Numbered from the stretch's first letter, positions 1 to 12,831 are shown. The stretch is DNA of 64,000 bases from Protopterus annectens (GCF_019279795.1 NC_056732.1:181302354-181366353); one strand, 5' to 3'. Numbers and translations are program-made. The notes: generated by a model not told the origin, from the sequence alone.

Positions 1-600
1 AAAACCTTTCCAAAGTCTTATTTTATCCCCAGAGGGACAGAGGACCTTAAAGTCTATTATATGTTGTTGGTATAGCTGTACAAACTCAGCAATCTGAAAT
101 GTGCATAGTTTCTGTATACACTTGCTTCATGGCCGGGTACGTGTTAAAGTTTGGATGCCAGTCTATAAACAGTTCATCACGTCTTTTCACTTTCACTTGT
201 GTGGTTGAGTGCAGGGAAAAACCACAATAAGAGAAAAATTGTCACACTTATAGTTAACAAATACATAGTTAAAATAATTATGCAATAGTTCTTGGGTTGC
301 TCTGCTTTTTTGTCTTCTTTACTCTTGGCCATTTTGCCCTTGTGTATCAGTCACAAAGTTTTTATTCAGCTGAAAGTTCTTTTGTCTGAAAGAGTTAAAC
401 TGCAAAACAGATTTATTCATAACAGTTTCTTTATTTAATTAGCTAGTGAACTGTCAGCCTCCAGCCCTGCAGGCATGAGAGCTTTTTACTGAGGCACATA
501 ATATGCCCTTCCAAATACTACTTTAAAGGGGATCAAACCCTTTACATTTGTTACTGTTTTCATGCTCAGCAATGCTAGAGGTAAACAGCAAATCCAATTC
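1..600 (-). other. Retroviral distal region, mostly unassigned
   Basis: This stretch lies beyond the integrase relic of the minus-strand endogenous retrovirus. Read on the minus strand, about 470-600 continues with weak, frame-broken resemblance to the end of a pol gene. No open frame or envelope signature could be recognised in the rest, and no matching second LTR is visible, so env and the 3' LTR are either outside the window or lost. The assignment rests only on position. Confidence 0.3.
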
Positions 601-609
601 TTCTGAGTC

Positions 610-1236
610 TTACTCATCAACTTTTCTTAACTTGTTTTTTTTTTTTTTTTTTAAAATCCCATTGTACCTCTCCACCAGTCCTGCTGACTGTGGGTGGTAA
701 GCACAGTGATTCCTTAAGGAAATCCCAAAAAAAGTCTCCCAAGTTGTTGAATTGACAAAATGTGTCCCATTGCCACTATAGATTCTTTCCGGTATGCCAA
801 ATCTAGGAATTATTTCCTTTACTAGGGCCTTTGCCACTGTTGCTGCATTCGGATTCCTGGTTGGAAAAGCTTCTACCCATTTTGAAAACATATCTATGAT
901 CACTAAACAGTATTTCTTTCCTTCACATTTATTCAACTCTATGAAGTCCATACAAATAGTATGGAATGGATATGGTGGTGTAGGGAAACTCCCTTGCTTG
1001 TTTTTAAATGCTCCTTGTGCATGGTGCTTGTTACAAGTATGACAAGCTGCACAAAATTTTATTGTATAATTTATGTATCCATATGTTTGGAATATTTTAT
1101 TTACTAACTGTACCATCCGGGCTGTTGAGACATGGCTCTGCCCATGGCTCAACAAAGCTGCATATCTAAATAAATTAGACGGTAATATTGTTTTTTTTCC
1201 CTTTGGAAATGTACAGTCCATTCTTAAAAATTGCAC
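610..1236 (-). pseudogene. Endogenous retrovirus integrase relic
   Basis: A 208-codon minus-strand frame resembles retroviral integrase, which joins viral cDNA to host DNA. The N-terminal part carries a histidine-rich segment followed by a C-x2-C pair, as in the HHCC zinc-binding domain. The catalytic core follows, with an aspartate in TICMDF and the glutamate in LVERYNG. The middle catalytic position, normally D in a DNGTHF-type motif, reads GNGTHF, so the second acidic residue appears lost. The frame ends in a lysine run encoded by a long A tract (T tract on the plus strand), where a frameshift is likely. It overlaps the end of the RNase H frame at its 5' side. Family: a retroviral pol of class I (gamma/epsilon-like) character. 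It is inactive as read. Confidence 0.85.
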
Positions 1237-1790
1237 CTTGTTTTACCCAGTTTTGTTTTTCTGCTGTTGTAGTAAGCATTTGCATTGTTTTTAACATGTC
1301 TAAATGTAAAATCTCAAAGGGCTGTAATTTTTCAAAAAATAAAGTTCCTGAGTCTGAGGCTGCTTGCTTTGCAGCTGCATCAGCTCGTGCATTACCTTTT
1401 GAAATCTTATCCTGTTGTTTTGTATGAGCTACACATTTACAAATAGCTACTTTGGTAGGCAACTGAATAGATTCTAATAGCTCCAAAATAAATTGCGCAT
1501 GATTAATAGGTTTTCACTGGATGTAATCATCCCTCTATTTTCTTTATTATTGTGCAAACACATGCACTGTAGAAAAGCATACTGATTATCAGTATATATG
1601 TTTACTTTTTGCCTTTTACTAAAATACATGCTTCTGTCAAAATTACCAGTTCTGCTGCTTGAGCATACAAGTTGTGTGGCAAAGTTTGTGCTTCTAAATT
1701 TTTAGTGTCTGTAAATACTGCATACCCACCAGATTTTTCCCTGTAGGACCCCTTCTGCATGAGCCATTCACGTAATATGTCACCTCAGCA
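1175..1790 (-). pseudogene. Endogenous retrovirus RNase H relic
   Basis: Minus-strand frames here resemble retroviral RNase H, which removes RNA from the RNA-DNA hybrid. The N-terminal strand signature (YVNGS, usually YVDGS) is encoded near 1770 and the C-terminal GNARADAAAKQAA signature near 1370. Between them several stops interrupt the frame; only the last 103 codons (1175-1486) are open. The tail overlaps the integrase frame. The D-to-N change in the first motif and the stops indicate a dead copy. Confidence 0.75.
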
Positions 1791-1830
1791 TTATTCAAGG
1801 GCATATCTGTAAGATCTTGTCTAGGTAAAG

Positions 1831-2120
1831 CTAACTGTTTATATGAGGTTGACTCAGCAGTATGGTCATACATGAAAGATGTCTAGCAGGAGAAAGGTAT
1901 GCAACTTTTCTTGTGGCAGAATTATTGCAACTGCATGAGGCATTCTCAATGTGAGAGGGTGGAATAACACCATTGAGGCTGAAGCCTGTACTGCCATTGC
2001 TGCTGCAACTACTGCTTGTACACAGTGAGGCAAAGATTGCACCACTGGGTCTAACTGTAATGAATAGTAAGCTATGGGGCATTGCTTATCCCCATGTTGT
2101 TGCTTTAATACTGATGTCAT
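1831..2120 (-). pseudogene. Retroviral RT connection domain relic
   Basis: A minus-strand open frame of 84 codons contains the phrases [12 protein letters not shown] and [14 protein letters not shown]. These match the RT thumb/connection region that precedes RNase H in gammaretrovirus-like and epsilonretrovirus-like pol genes. It sits in the expected order between the RT palm (2310-3120) and RNase H. An overlapping frame at 1831-2082 is a shadow. Assignment to class I is by motif style only. Confidence 0.65.
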
Positions 2121-2309
2121 GTACCATTGCTTACAATCTATGGTCTAAAAACACGTTTGTGATAACTTGGAAGTCTTAAAACTAATGAAGAAGCTATTAA
2201 CTGCTTCAACCTGCAGAAAGCCATTTCTGCTTTTGTTTTTCATTGTAAAATAATTTGGTACCCAGTTCCAAACAAAATTAGTTGTACCTAGGAAAGACAT
2301 TATTTCTTT

Positions 2310-3121
2310 TTAGTTGTTGGTTTGGGTGCTTGCAAAATTGCTGTTTTTTTTCCCTTTCTCTTTCCCACTATTTAGTATTTTACCTTTACTGAATATCACA
2401 TATTCCAGGTATCTAACCTGTGTTTTTTTTCCCAAAGTTTGTAACTTACTCTTGTTTACTTTGTGTCCTTGTATTACTAAAAATTTTAACAATGCTACTG
2501 TATTCACCCTGCACTGCTGCTGGGTGCTGCTAGCAAGATGTCATTTACATAAAGTAAAATTTGACTACCTTCTGGTGGGGTAGACCCTGCCAGATTGCTA
2601 GCCATTTTTTGTGCAAATATTATTGGGCTCTCACAATATCCCTGTGGTAGTCGTGTATATGTATACCTTTTACCCTGAAATGTAAATGCAAACCAATATT
2701 GACTATCAGGATGTATAGGTATTGAAAAGAAAGCATTGCTTATATCTACCACAGTAAAATACTTTTGTTGTGGCTTTAAATCATTTAACAAGGTATGTGG
2801 GTCTGGCACCGTAGGTGCTTTAGGTATTACTGCATTATTCACAGCTTATAAATCTTGTACCATCTGCCATTCCCCGTTTGCCTTTCTTTAACAGGAAATA
2901 GGGTGTATCACATGGTGAATCAGGAGATTCTACCAGTACTCCTTTTGAGTAATGCTGCTTATTATAGGCTTAATTTTTACTTTTGCATTCTTTCCCAAAA
3001 TGTATTGTTTTTTCTGTGGTCTAAAAGCTGACTTTGGGGTAATTGTAACTGGTCCTGCTGCTTGAATAAGCCCTACATTTAACTTGCCTGTTGACCACAG
3101 AGTTGTTGGAATTTTACACAA
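2310..3121 (-). pseudogene. Endogenous retrovirus reverse transcriptase relic
   Basis: Three adjacent minus-strand frames (2930-3121, 2504-2842, 2310-2507) together cover a retroviral RT palm, which copies viral RNA into DNA. The middle frame shows FTVVDISNAFFSIPI (catalytic motif A), the LPQGYCESP box, and YVNDILLAA in place of the catalytic YVDD. The D-to-N change at the active site and the frame breaks show it cannot be functional as it stands. The upstream piece lies where the RT fingers should be. It is flanked by connection/RNase H on one side and protease on the other, in normal pol order. Confidence 0.85.
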
Positions 3122-3244
3122 GGCCTTTTCTTTTTCTTTTAATAAAATGCTAATCAGCTGTCCTTACTAGATTGCAAGTGTACAGCTGTATGTGTCTGTG
3201 TCAACCAATTCAGTTTTGTTTTCATATCCCTTGTCCTGACATTT

Positions 3245-3589
3245 TTAAATCAGTCTGTTTTCCCATTTTGTTACCTTTTTTTCTAAGTCTGCCCATTTAA
3301 AACTTTTGTTATTTGTCAAGCTGACATGTGGCAGTCTATTGGACTTGTACAATCTCATGAACTCCTGAGGTAATGAACAGCTTACTACACTGTTTCCCTC
3401 AGTATCCCAGCATAAAGTTTGTAATATTAATTTGTCAGCAGGATTTTTACTTATATTTTTTATTAGGTCCTGGTGTGCTACAGTAGTATGGAGCACAATG
3501 TAACAAGTGCTGCTGATCAGTGTCAAGGAGGGTACCTTACTGATGGCTACGTTTATCAGTTCTTTGGTTACTGCCCCTGGACCAATCAT
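3245..3589 (-). pseudogene. Uncharacterised pol segment between protease and RT
   Basis: A 114-codon minus-strand open frame lies between the protease motif and the RT fingers of the retrovirus. I do not recognise a domain in it. It holds LPHVSLTNNKSFKWADLEKK and several cysteines without a zinc-finger spacing. By position it is a protease-RT linker or an RT N-terminal extension. The length of open frame suggests it was coding when the element was active. Confidence 0.45.
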
Positions 3590-3639
3590 AACTAGGTCCT
3601 GGCTGTACCAATAATAGGCTTCACCCTCTGATCACACCA

Positions 3640-3990
3640 CAAGAGCATTCATTTGTCTTTGTGCTTCCATACCCTGCATGGTAGGAACTACTGCTATGCC
3701 AAATATCTGCACAAGGTCTTTTCCCAGTAAGTTTACTGGATATTTTTGCAGAAACTACAATTTTACTTTTCTGAGTCATACCTGAAACAGGGTCAGTTAT
3801 TGCTATATTATGGGAAAGTGGTTCCCTGTATAGCTGTCTATTTGCTGCTTTTACTAATATATAATTAGGTGATTTAGAATGTTTTGGTAACTTGGAGGGT
3901 GTATCAAAGTCCGTGACGCTCCTGAGTCACACAGGAATTTGACCTTTCTTCCCTCCACCAGAAGTGTTACTTCTGGTTTTGTATTTGCTA
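3640..3990 (-). pseudogene. Retroviral aspartic protease relic
   Basis: The minus strand at 3917-3928 encodes DSGA, the active-site signature of retropepsins, preceded by VEGRKVKFLC and followed by SRTLI. Retropepsins cleave the Gag-Pol polyprotein. The downstream region (toward 3640) continues in broken frames with protease-like composition. No long ATG-initiated frame survives. Order relative to nucleocapsid (upstream) and RT (downstream) is as expected for a retrovirus. Confidence 0.65.
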
Positions 3991-3999
3991 GGTAGAGCT

Positions 4000-5270
4000 C
4001 CAGGCTCAACAATGCTAAATCTAAAATTTTATTTTCATTTTATTCTTTACATCTGTTTGTACTTCCTCTATTCCTCTACTACATTCACATTTTCTTTTGT
4101 TTATTAACCTTTCCTGATGATTTTTGGTTATTATCACTATTATATAGTCAGTCCACATCTCCTTTATCTTCTGTTATTGCTTTCTTATTTTGTTTATAGT
4201 CCCTAGCTAGATGCCCTTTTACCTGACTGTAATACAAATACTTCAGCTCCGTCTTCAACAGTGAAGACTTGTGCCCTTTTTTCTTTTTACTATTAAGGTG
4301 TCTTTCAGTACGTCTAGCATACTCAAGTAAGGCTTGCAGCCTGCTTGTTCAGTGATTTATCATATGCCTTGTAATAAAACTACTAACAGAGGCAATGCAA
4401 CCTTTTAAAATGTATATATTTTTTTTTAAATTGTTATTTTAAGCATTTTAATAATCTAGCATAATATCCATCTACTGTCTCATTTCCCTGCTGTATGCAT
4501 TAATTAATGCAAGTCCAGTCTGCTCTAAGTTTTCATTTTCAGAGATTCTGTCTGTTAGACCTTTCACTCTGTTGTCTAAAAATGTTTCAGAATTTTTTAA
4601 GCTTCTGTTTTTCTTTTGCCTGATGCCCTGCATCAGATTAAAGCTTGTTTAAGGAGTTTAACTAGTGAAAGTTTATCTAGTTTACTATCAAATTTATAGT
4701 TGTTAACACATTTTGCAAAATATCTCACATTATTTGCTTACTGTAATTGCATATGCTTCACATTATCCGTTAGGGGCGGATCTCGTGATCTCTTAGTGCA
4801 CTGATTTCCCATGTCTTAAAAAGACTGTTACGTAACCCTTCTCTTGTACCACGTGGTATCTTATTTCCCCATATCCACAGTAGTGTCTAGAATGACTGTT
4901 TACTTTGCTTTGTTATTCCCTGATCTATGACTCAAGATACAATACTTGACTCTCTCTCTCCCTGCTATCACAAACCTTAGCAATAGCACAGTGTAACCTG
5001 GTCCCTGATCTAAAACAAAGACAAAGAGGGAAATTCTTCTTACCTGAGCCTCCTGCTCTTATTGTTTCTCCTTGGGGCCCAGTCTTCCGCTTTTCAGCCA
5101 CAGATCAGAAAGTGGACAGCCTCTTTACATACAACAATTCAGTCGGAGGTCTTTTCACTTTAAGAAGAACCATTCTTTTCGCAGCTTCTCCTCGTAGATT
5201 TATTAGCACTTATGCACTCTGTGACCTGCAGCTTACCAAGGGAATTCCGCCACGATTAGGACCAAAATTT
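4000..5270 (-). pseudogene. Degraded gag and leader of the endogenous retrovirus
   Basis: On the minus strand about 4205-4247 resembles a nucleocapsid zinc knuckle that has lost most of its cysteines (YYSQVKGHLARDYK, where C-x2-C-x4-H-x4-C is expected). The remaining DNA to about 5270 sits where capsid, matrix and the untranslated leader should be, but no open frame is left. A minus-strand TGG-starting stretch near 5255 is in the right place for a primer-binding site. I could not match it to a particular tRNA. Confidence 0.45.
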
Positions 5271-5275
5271 TAAAT

Positions 5276-5910
5276 AAATTTGTTAGAGTCAGACTGTAAA
5301 AATCATTGAGTTATTCAAAAACAACGACAATCAATAACAAACAATAATGCAGGAGAACTCAGATATCTTATTCTCTAATGTACATTAGGAGGCAAAAAAC
5401 CATACACAAAGTTTGTATAGAATTTTGACTAACTTTATTCACAGAGTACACCTGTTTTATACAGGTCATTATCAGTTTTGCCCACCTCACTGGTGTGGTC
5501 AGTGACAGGGTCTTTACATCACAGTAATTCATAAAAGTGCTGAATTGGTGTTTTCAAAAAGTCTTTTTCCCATGAGAATATTACAGCCTTGCAAACACCT
5601 GGTCAGTCACGATGACCTCCTGAGGATGTAGCCAATTCAAGGTTCTCTGATTAGTTCAAATACAATAGATGTATGTCTTCCTTAATGCCTTTCTTTGTCT
5701 TCCTCAGCCCAGCTGTGCACTATCAGAGATAGTGCACACAAGGCTACTCTCCTGGTGGAGGCAGGAAAGAGGACACACATGCGAACAGATTTATTATTTT
5801 CTAACTTTGCAAAATAATCTTTACTTGAAAGACATGAGCCAGACTGTGTTTGCAAACTGCCAAGGTCAAATTTCTGATTACACTGCAGCTTGTGCTTCAA
5901 GCAATAATAT
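5276..5910 (-). mobile_element. Putative 5' LTR of the endogenous retrovirus
   Basis: The region directly upstream (in minus-strand sense) of the retroviral leader has LTR-like promoter signals. There is a TATAAAA at 5455-5461 and an AATAAA at 5434-5439, both on the minus strand. The inner boundary is placed at the TG on the plus strand near 5276. The outer boundary was not found because no second LTR is present for comparison, so 5910 is a guess. Confidence 0.5.
5434..5461 (-). promoter_or_regulatory. LTR TATA box and polyadenylation signal
   Basis: On the minus strand TATAAAA (5461-5455) is followed about 16 bases later by AATAAA (5439-5434). The pair would mark the U3/R region of the LTR. 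The close spacing is unusual but occurs in some LTRs. Function is inferred. Confidence 0.5.
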
Positions 5911-6069
5911 GCAGGTTTATTTCTACTATTATTCTAGTAAGACAGAATTAAATGCATTACATAACTTTGTTCTCTATTATGGATTTAAGTACATTTATTT
6001 CTAACTAAAGCACACATTTCTCCATATATTTGATCACACAACTTATATATGTTTGAATGTTTAAATACA

Positions 6070-6165
6070 CATCTTCCTAAGCAGCACACATTGTAAATAT
6101 ATTTTTCTAGGCAGCATGTATGTAAATATATTTTCTAAGCAGCATGTATAGATTTTTCTAACAGA
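6070..6165. repeat. Short degenerate tandem repeat, about 35 bp unit
   Basis: Roughly three units share the pattern 'ctaagcagcay..tgta.atatattttct'. It lies just before the 5' end of the first CR1 piece. No function is evident. Confidence 0.5.
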
Positions 6166-6169
6166 AATA

Positions 6170-7487
6170 TATCTACAAAATGTCACTGGAGTCAAAGCTC
6201 TCACATAAAAGCAGTCCTAATATCAATATGGTTGTCCGTAGTACACATGCTGCACCCATTACATACAATTCAAAGCAGACATATAGACCCACATATGCTG
6301 AGGCACTTAAATGTAACCTGCCTAAACCCCGAAGACCTCCCAGACAAAGTGCACATAACAAACCACCTCAGCAACCCTGAACACACTCTTTCAAAACAAC
6401 ACCCACATTAACACATGCAGCCACATGTCATGGAGCCTCTATTTCTAAGCCCATAAGACAAGCCACCACATAATCTAACATTGAAGACTCCATCGTGAGA
6501 CACACTGATGCCCCTCTCATCAGGCCGAGAAAGGAGAAAGTCACATTCAGTTGCTTATCAGGGGCCAGGATCTGTCACATTATGCATGCACTTGTGTCAT
6601 TGAACCACAAATACCAGTATGACTCAGTCGTAGTCCATGAAACATGGGCGCAAATGAACTGAGACGTATCTCCCTAGACTATATGAAAACAGACATCATG
6701 GAGCTGTTGGAATACATGTCCCAGGCTGGTATGAGTCTAGCACTGAGTAGCATTTTACCTTTTCCAAGGATGATGTTACAATATGAAAAAAAAAGATGAC
6801 TAACTGTAATAATTGGATTAGTTGCTGGTGTCATTCTAAGGGGGTGAAAGATTTGTCAGCATGGTAAGAGATGGTTAACAGACCACATTGCTTTGCCAGG
6901 GATGGTCTGTACCTCTCCCCTCTAAGCTTTAAAATATTAGTTAAAATATTGTCTTCCCCCATAGTGCCTTTTTTAGGCAATGCAAAACTGAAAGTACTTC
7001 TGAAATAGCAAATCAAAACAAAGAAAATCTAAAGGTCTTACAGCTCAATACGAGTCTAAACAAAAACCTCACTGCTTAGAAACTCTCTTTGCCCTAAGGA
7101 ATGCTGATGCCTGTGTGGTCACTGAGATATGGTTTAAAGCCACAGGTACAGACCAGTTAGTACACAAACAGGGACTAAAGATGGAGGGAGTCTTGATTTA
7201 CATAATAAATATACCTCAAGGCTGGTCAAACAGGAAGATGCCCGTGAGCATCTCCACATTCAAATCACCACAGGCAAAACCCCATTGCATTTCCCTGTAA
7301 GCTGTAGGCCCCACCTCTATGACCCCAGAAACCCATAACATGCATTTAAGCTTACTGAAAATACTCACCATCCAACCCAATGCCATATTCATGGGTGACT
7401 TTAATTACACCACTATTAACTGGGAATCATATATGACACCAAACGTATAAGCACATAAACTCAGATTTTGTAAAGACAAACTTCCTG
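6170..7487 (+). mobile_element. CR1-type LINE, 5' part (ORF1 esterase and start of endonuclease)
   Basis: This plus-strand sequence follows the same order as the better copy at 30.1-34.4 kb. From about 6480 it encodes the SGNH/GDSL esterase portion of ORF1 (DSIVRHTDAP and, later, LSGARI). Esterase ORF1s are known from CR1-like LINEs. From about 7030 it reads into the ORF2 endonuclease, including a GDFNY-type motif near 7393. Stops and frameshifts occur throughout, so both ORFs are dead. The copy stops near 7487, where a second CR1 piece begins with earlier endonuclease sequence. This is therefore an independent insertion or a rearranged duplicate. Confidence 0.7.
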
Positions 7488-9445
7488 GACCAGACTACCC
7501 TCCATGGGTCACAACACCCATGAAGCATACTTAACCAAACTAAAGTCAACCCCAATTTTACCAAACACACTGAATATAGGGGATTTCAATTATCCCGCCA
7601 TCAACCAGGAACCTACTCTACCCAAACTCGCTAGAACCAAATGTCCTTGACTTTGTGAATTCAAATGCCCTGGAGGAAATTGTCCATGCACCAACAAGAG
7701 GAACAAACATTATAGATCTGTACACTACCAATAAGTCAAACAGGTGCACTGCTGCAACCGTTGGAACCTCGTTAGTTAAAACCGACCACGAATCGGTCAC
7801 CTTTGAACTGGCACAAACACCAGAACTCACAAAGGGTGAAATCAGACAAAAAAACTTCACCAAGGCAAACTATACCCTCCTAGGTGAAGATATAAATGCA
7901 TTCCAAACCCCACCCCAAGCTGAAAGTGGTAAATAGGCGAAAGTTTACACTTAAGCCCTCTACAATCACTTGAATAAGTGAATATACTTGATTATACCAG
8001 ATAGAATCAAAGCCAGAGGCCCAAGTAAAATCAAACTGCCATAGTGGACTTCCAGCATCAACAAACACTACAATAATCTCAAAATGCTGATGTGCAAGAA
8101 AACAAGGACAAGGACCCAACAACGGAAAAGCACCCTCCGCAGCCTTAACAGGCAAATAAGACAACTTGTCAAATCGTCTAAAAGCTCCTTTGGGAGAAAC
8201 CTAGCAAGTACTGCCAAAGATAGGTATAAGACCGTTTACAGCTATGTACATAAGCTAAAGAGTAGGGCAAGCATGCGCAGAACTGGAGGCCAATGGTATC
8301 ACACACACTGACACCACAGAGATAGCGAACCTGCTTGTGGATAGGTTTTGTGAAAATTTCACTCCCTTATCCCCTCCTAACTTACAACAGCCCCCCCAAT
8401 CCCCCCACCTTACATATCTGAAGACCAGGTCCTTAAAGCCCTGTCCTAGGCAAAAAATATGGTCTCTATGGGACCATATGACATTCCAGGCTGTCTTCTA
8501 AACAGGCTAAAACATGAACTAGCATCACTACTAAGTACTCATTTCAATCATAGCCTAACCACAGGATTTGGATCCCTAACATGATGTCAGTATACTCCAG
8601 GAGGGCCTCACACAAACCAACGACTGATGCATTAGTCATGGTCTCAAACTGAATGCAAAGAAATGCATCATCATTCCCTTTGGCACAAACAGTTTCCCTT
8701 CACACTATCAAATCAATAACAATACCCTAAGTAATCATGAAGTGGTAAGGGACCAGTGATCAAAAGTTGACTGCGACCTTAACTTCGACCACCATGTGTC
8801 TACCATTGTAAGGAAAACTTTCCCTGTAGCTCACTTGATTTGTAAAGGCATCACCAAGAGACCAAAAGAAGTTATAACCCCACTGTACTTGGCACTTTTC
8901 CAGCCCATAATTGAGTTTAATGCCCCATTCGGTATGTACCTTACTAACCATCTATAGCAGTTTGAAAGACCTCAGAGGTTTCTAAAAAAAGAAGCTCAAG
9001 GGCCTCCAGCATGTGCCTTACAAGGACCAACTGAAATCTCTATCATTACACTCCGTATCTTATAGACTTCTTAGGGGAGACTTATGACTAGCCTATAGAG
9101 CAACCCAGGACCCAACCTAATGAACTTACTGCATATCCATAAATCAAATGGGTCTAGGGCTACCTGTTCCAGGCACTTAAATATGGTCTACAACTTAAAT
9201 AGGACATGCTGGAATTATTTCCCAGTGACTGCCACGCCTTTGGAACAGGCTACCAATTCATGTAAAACAGAGCACCTCTATGATTCTGTTCAAGAGGAAC
9301 CTGGATGAGTGGATGGGGCACCAATGGAATCTTGGGTATTGACTAGTACCTCTACCGTATTACATTGGGTTTAAACGGCTAGGTTAAAAATGACCTCTCT
9401 GGGTCACTTGCCTAAAATGACCACTCCAGGTCAATAGCCTACTAA
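7488..9445 (+). mobile_element. CR1-type LINE, 5'-truncated, RT core deleted
   Basis: It starts within the endonuclease (the GDFNYP motif recurs near 7580 although it was already passed at 7393). It continues through the endonuclease C-terminus (frame 7655-7936, including VKTDHESVTFEL near the catalytic SDH position) and the linker (8084-8311). It then enters the start of RT at about 8420. At about 8580 the sequence jumps directly to the region after the catalytic FADD box (LNAKKCIIIPFG near 8655), so the polymerase core is missing. The C-terminal part and the 3' tail reach about 9445, ending in the CCTATGA-like tail typical of this family. It is not functional. Confidence 0.75.
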
Positions 9446-10760
9446 TCTCTTATGATCTCCTGTGATCCTATGATTACGCTGACCAGGGGCACAAACACAC
9501 TGGATCTTGTCCTCACTAATATGGGAGACTGCTGCAAATCACTTAGTGTAATGTCCTCTGTGGAAAGGTCAGACCACAAAATGGTCTCCTTTGAAGTAAA
9601 AATAAAACCTAGAACCCCAGCTAATTCTAGAATGTTCAGGCACTACTCTAAGGCTCACAGGCCCATACATGCTATTACATGATAATGTGACAACATTTCA
9701 AGCCCCCACAAACCCTAAGAACTCTGCTGCCTCTGGACAACTGTTCACAGAATCTTTATACAAGTATGCTAATAGCTGCACAGAGGAAGCTGTACCCACC
9801 AGGAATAAGTACAGAAGTAACTAAAAAAAAAAAAAAAACAAGCCACTGTGGTGGAATCACAACATTTAGGATGTGCTATAACAGACAGAAGAAAATTATG
9901 GCAAAAATTATGAGGTGTGCCACCCAGCAGGATAAAAGCACTCTCAAAATAAACAAACTACTCAGTGTAAAAATTATGTCTACCAAAGCCAAATTTGAGG
10001 TAAATTTGGCCTCCCAGACCAAGGACAACTACAAGACATACTGTAGCTATATCTGTAACCTGAAAGGCAATACACAAATGTGTGCAGAGCTCATTGTTAA
10101 CACAGCCACACATACTGAGCCAGAAGATATAAAAAAACTATTGGCAGACAAATTCAGCTTTAATTCTGACCGTCTGTCCTTCTCAATCTCCTTCTAAAAA
10201 ATATCATGAAATATAACTGCCCTGTTGTCACTAGGAGCAGGTGTTTAATGTCCGCTGTAAGGCCAAGAACAATGCATTGATGGGCCCAGGCATGAAACAT
10301 GATCTATCAGGCCCTCCAGATTGCTATTTAAACTGTAGGCACCAAGCAGGCTTTGTGCCTAATGAATGGTGAACAGCAATAGTCATCCCTCTGTCCAAAG
10401 GTTAGCCATCTGCAGACCCTGGAAACCATAGCCCCATAATCTCACTAGTCTCGTATGCAAATCCATGGAAAGAATTATCGTGGAAATGATCAATAATGAC
10501 ACAGGAAACCTCCAGACACTAGACCTAACCCAGATGGGTTTCGTCAAGTGCAGCTCTTGCTTACTCAACCTGGTGGACATCTTTGAGAAGATCACGAAAA
10601 ACAACGGATGAGGGCAAAATGTTTCACACTGCCTACCTTGACCTGCCAAAGGCATTTGACACAATACCCCACTCAAGCATTGGTTGACAAACTCAAGAGG
10701 TCAGGTGTAAACATTTATGTTATCTGGTGGATATCCAGCTGGATCACAAGAAGATTGTTT
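9446..10760 (+). mobile_element. CR1-type LINE fragment, endonuclease end to RT core
   Basis: This begins immediately after the tail of the previous CR1 with late endonuclease sequence (frame 9452-9682: LTRGTNTLDLVLTNMGD, VERSDHKMVSFEV). The linker follows (9766-10197), then RT motifs around 10390-10745, including FVK, YLDL.KAFDT and WISSWI-like segments. It breaks off at about 10760 in a microsatellite, before the catalytic FADD box. A 15-base A run at about 9822-9838 lies in the linker. A possible continuation of its 3' tail appears at 11880-11985. Confidence 0.7.
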
Positions 10761-10779
10761 TTAAACACCTACATGCATG

Positions 10780-11702
<923 letters not shown>

Positions 11703-11725
11703 ATATATATATATATATATATATA
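11703..11725. repeat. TA microsatellite flanking the TIR element
   Basis: About eleven AT repeats directly follow the right TIR. They mirror the TA run on the left and support insertion into, or slippage at, a TA target. Confidence 0.85.
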
Positions 11726-11879
11726 GCCCCATACAGTACTGATGGACAGATGCAGCTCCTAAATGCTTTATCCTAGGCATGGCCCCACTCAAATTACCTA
11801 TGATATGACCCCACTTATTCTCATTAGGGGTAATATGTAATTATCAACCATGGGACATGTAAGGCCAGTCTATAACCAA

Positions 11880-11985
11880 ATGGGATAGATTATTTCAAAC
11901 ACAAAAAAGGGAAATTAGCTAGATAAAATGGTCTGCAGGAGCAGGTAGCCTAGTACTTACCTTACCTATGAACCTATAATCTTAC
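11880..11985 (+). mobile_element. CR1 3' tail fragment
   Basis: The phrase gcctagtacttacc..acctatgaacctata matches the conserved 3' end of the CR1 copies in this window (for example 44100-44140). It could be the displaced 3' end of the copy that breaks off at 10760. DNA between 11726 and 11880 is unassigned. Confidence 0.6.
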
Positions 11986-12764
11986 ATTTCAGATGCACAC
12001 AGAAAAATGCATAAAACAAAACTCACCAAAAACTTGCAATGCTTTAGAGATCCAAAAACTCTCTCACCAACACAACTACAGCTACACTCTCCACTAATTA
12101 ACACCTCCCCTCACTAGTTTATGGAGCACCCATTCCTACTAACTTCCAGTCAGCATAAAAAGCAAAATTTGAGCTTAAGGTGGCTAAATTATAAGCAACC
12201 CCCCCTTTCAGAACCCAGTACTGTATAGCACTGAAAGCCTAAATTTGTAAGAACTAAACCCATCAACTAACATATACAGAGCTTCTTCACACCTACAACA
12301 TTAGCCAGCAATCACCTGCTTGTCCAGTACTAAATACCATTCCACACAATTATGTTCATACTCCATCACTATGACTCAGTGAGGAAAACCCTTTCTGTCC
12401 ACAGCCCTATCAAATCTGCAGGCCATGATCTATATTCATACCATGTTGCTAAGGCTTGGGACTCCTTATCTATATCCTTCAGATCAATACCCTCCCTCCA
12501 GTCCTTCAAAACCATTTAGAAGTACTTCTTAGTCAAAATCTGTCTCGGTTTTTGCCCAACCTCAGGATAATGATATTCCTAAATATGAACAACTTCTTAA
12601 TCATACCTTACACTTCCTGACTCGCCCTTTTCACTCACTTTCTAACTTTGTCTAGATAAAAATAGATAACTACCCAGTTAGACTTTCCCAGTAGTCAGAC
12701 GTCAGTAAACAAATTTCATGTTTGACCTTGTCCTTACAAATGTTTCCCCTGCCTACACCCCACT
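11986..12764. other. Mostly unassigned, possible LINE C-terminal relic
   Basis: Near 12450-12560 the plus strand reads like the end of a LINE RT (a W-D-S-L-P-I-S-I-R-like string followed by a SFKT-type segment), as in jockey/L2-group elements, but the frame is broken. Nothing else in this stretch was recognised. Confidence 0.35.
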
Positions 12765-12831
12765 AATATAATATAATATAATATAATATAATATAATATA
12801 ATATAATATAATATAATATAATATAATATAA
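12765..12831. repeat. Pentanucleotide (TATAA)n microsatellite
   Basis: About thirteen uninterrupted units of ATATA/TATAA. The minus-strand frames over it are artefacts. Confidence 0.95.

Noticed and set aside
5669..6004. 111-codon plus-strand frame near the retroviral LTR
   Set aside because: It spans the LTR and flank in the sense opposite to the provirus and shows no recognised domain.
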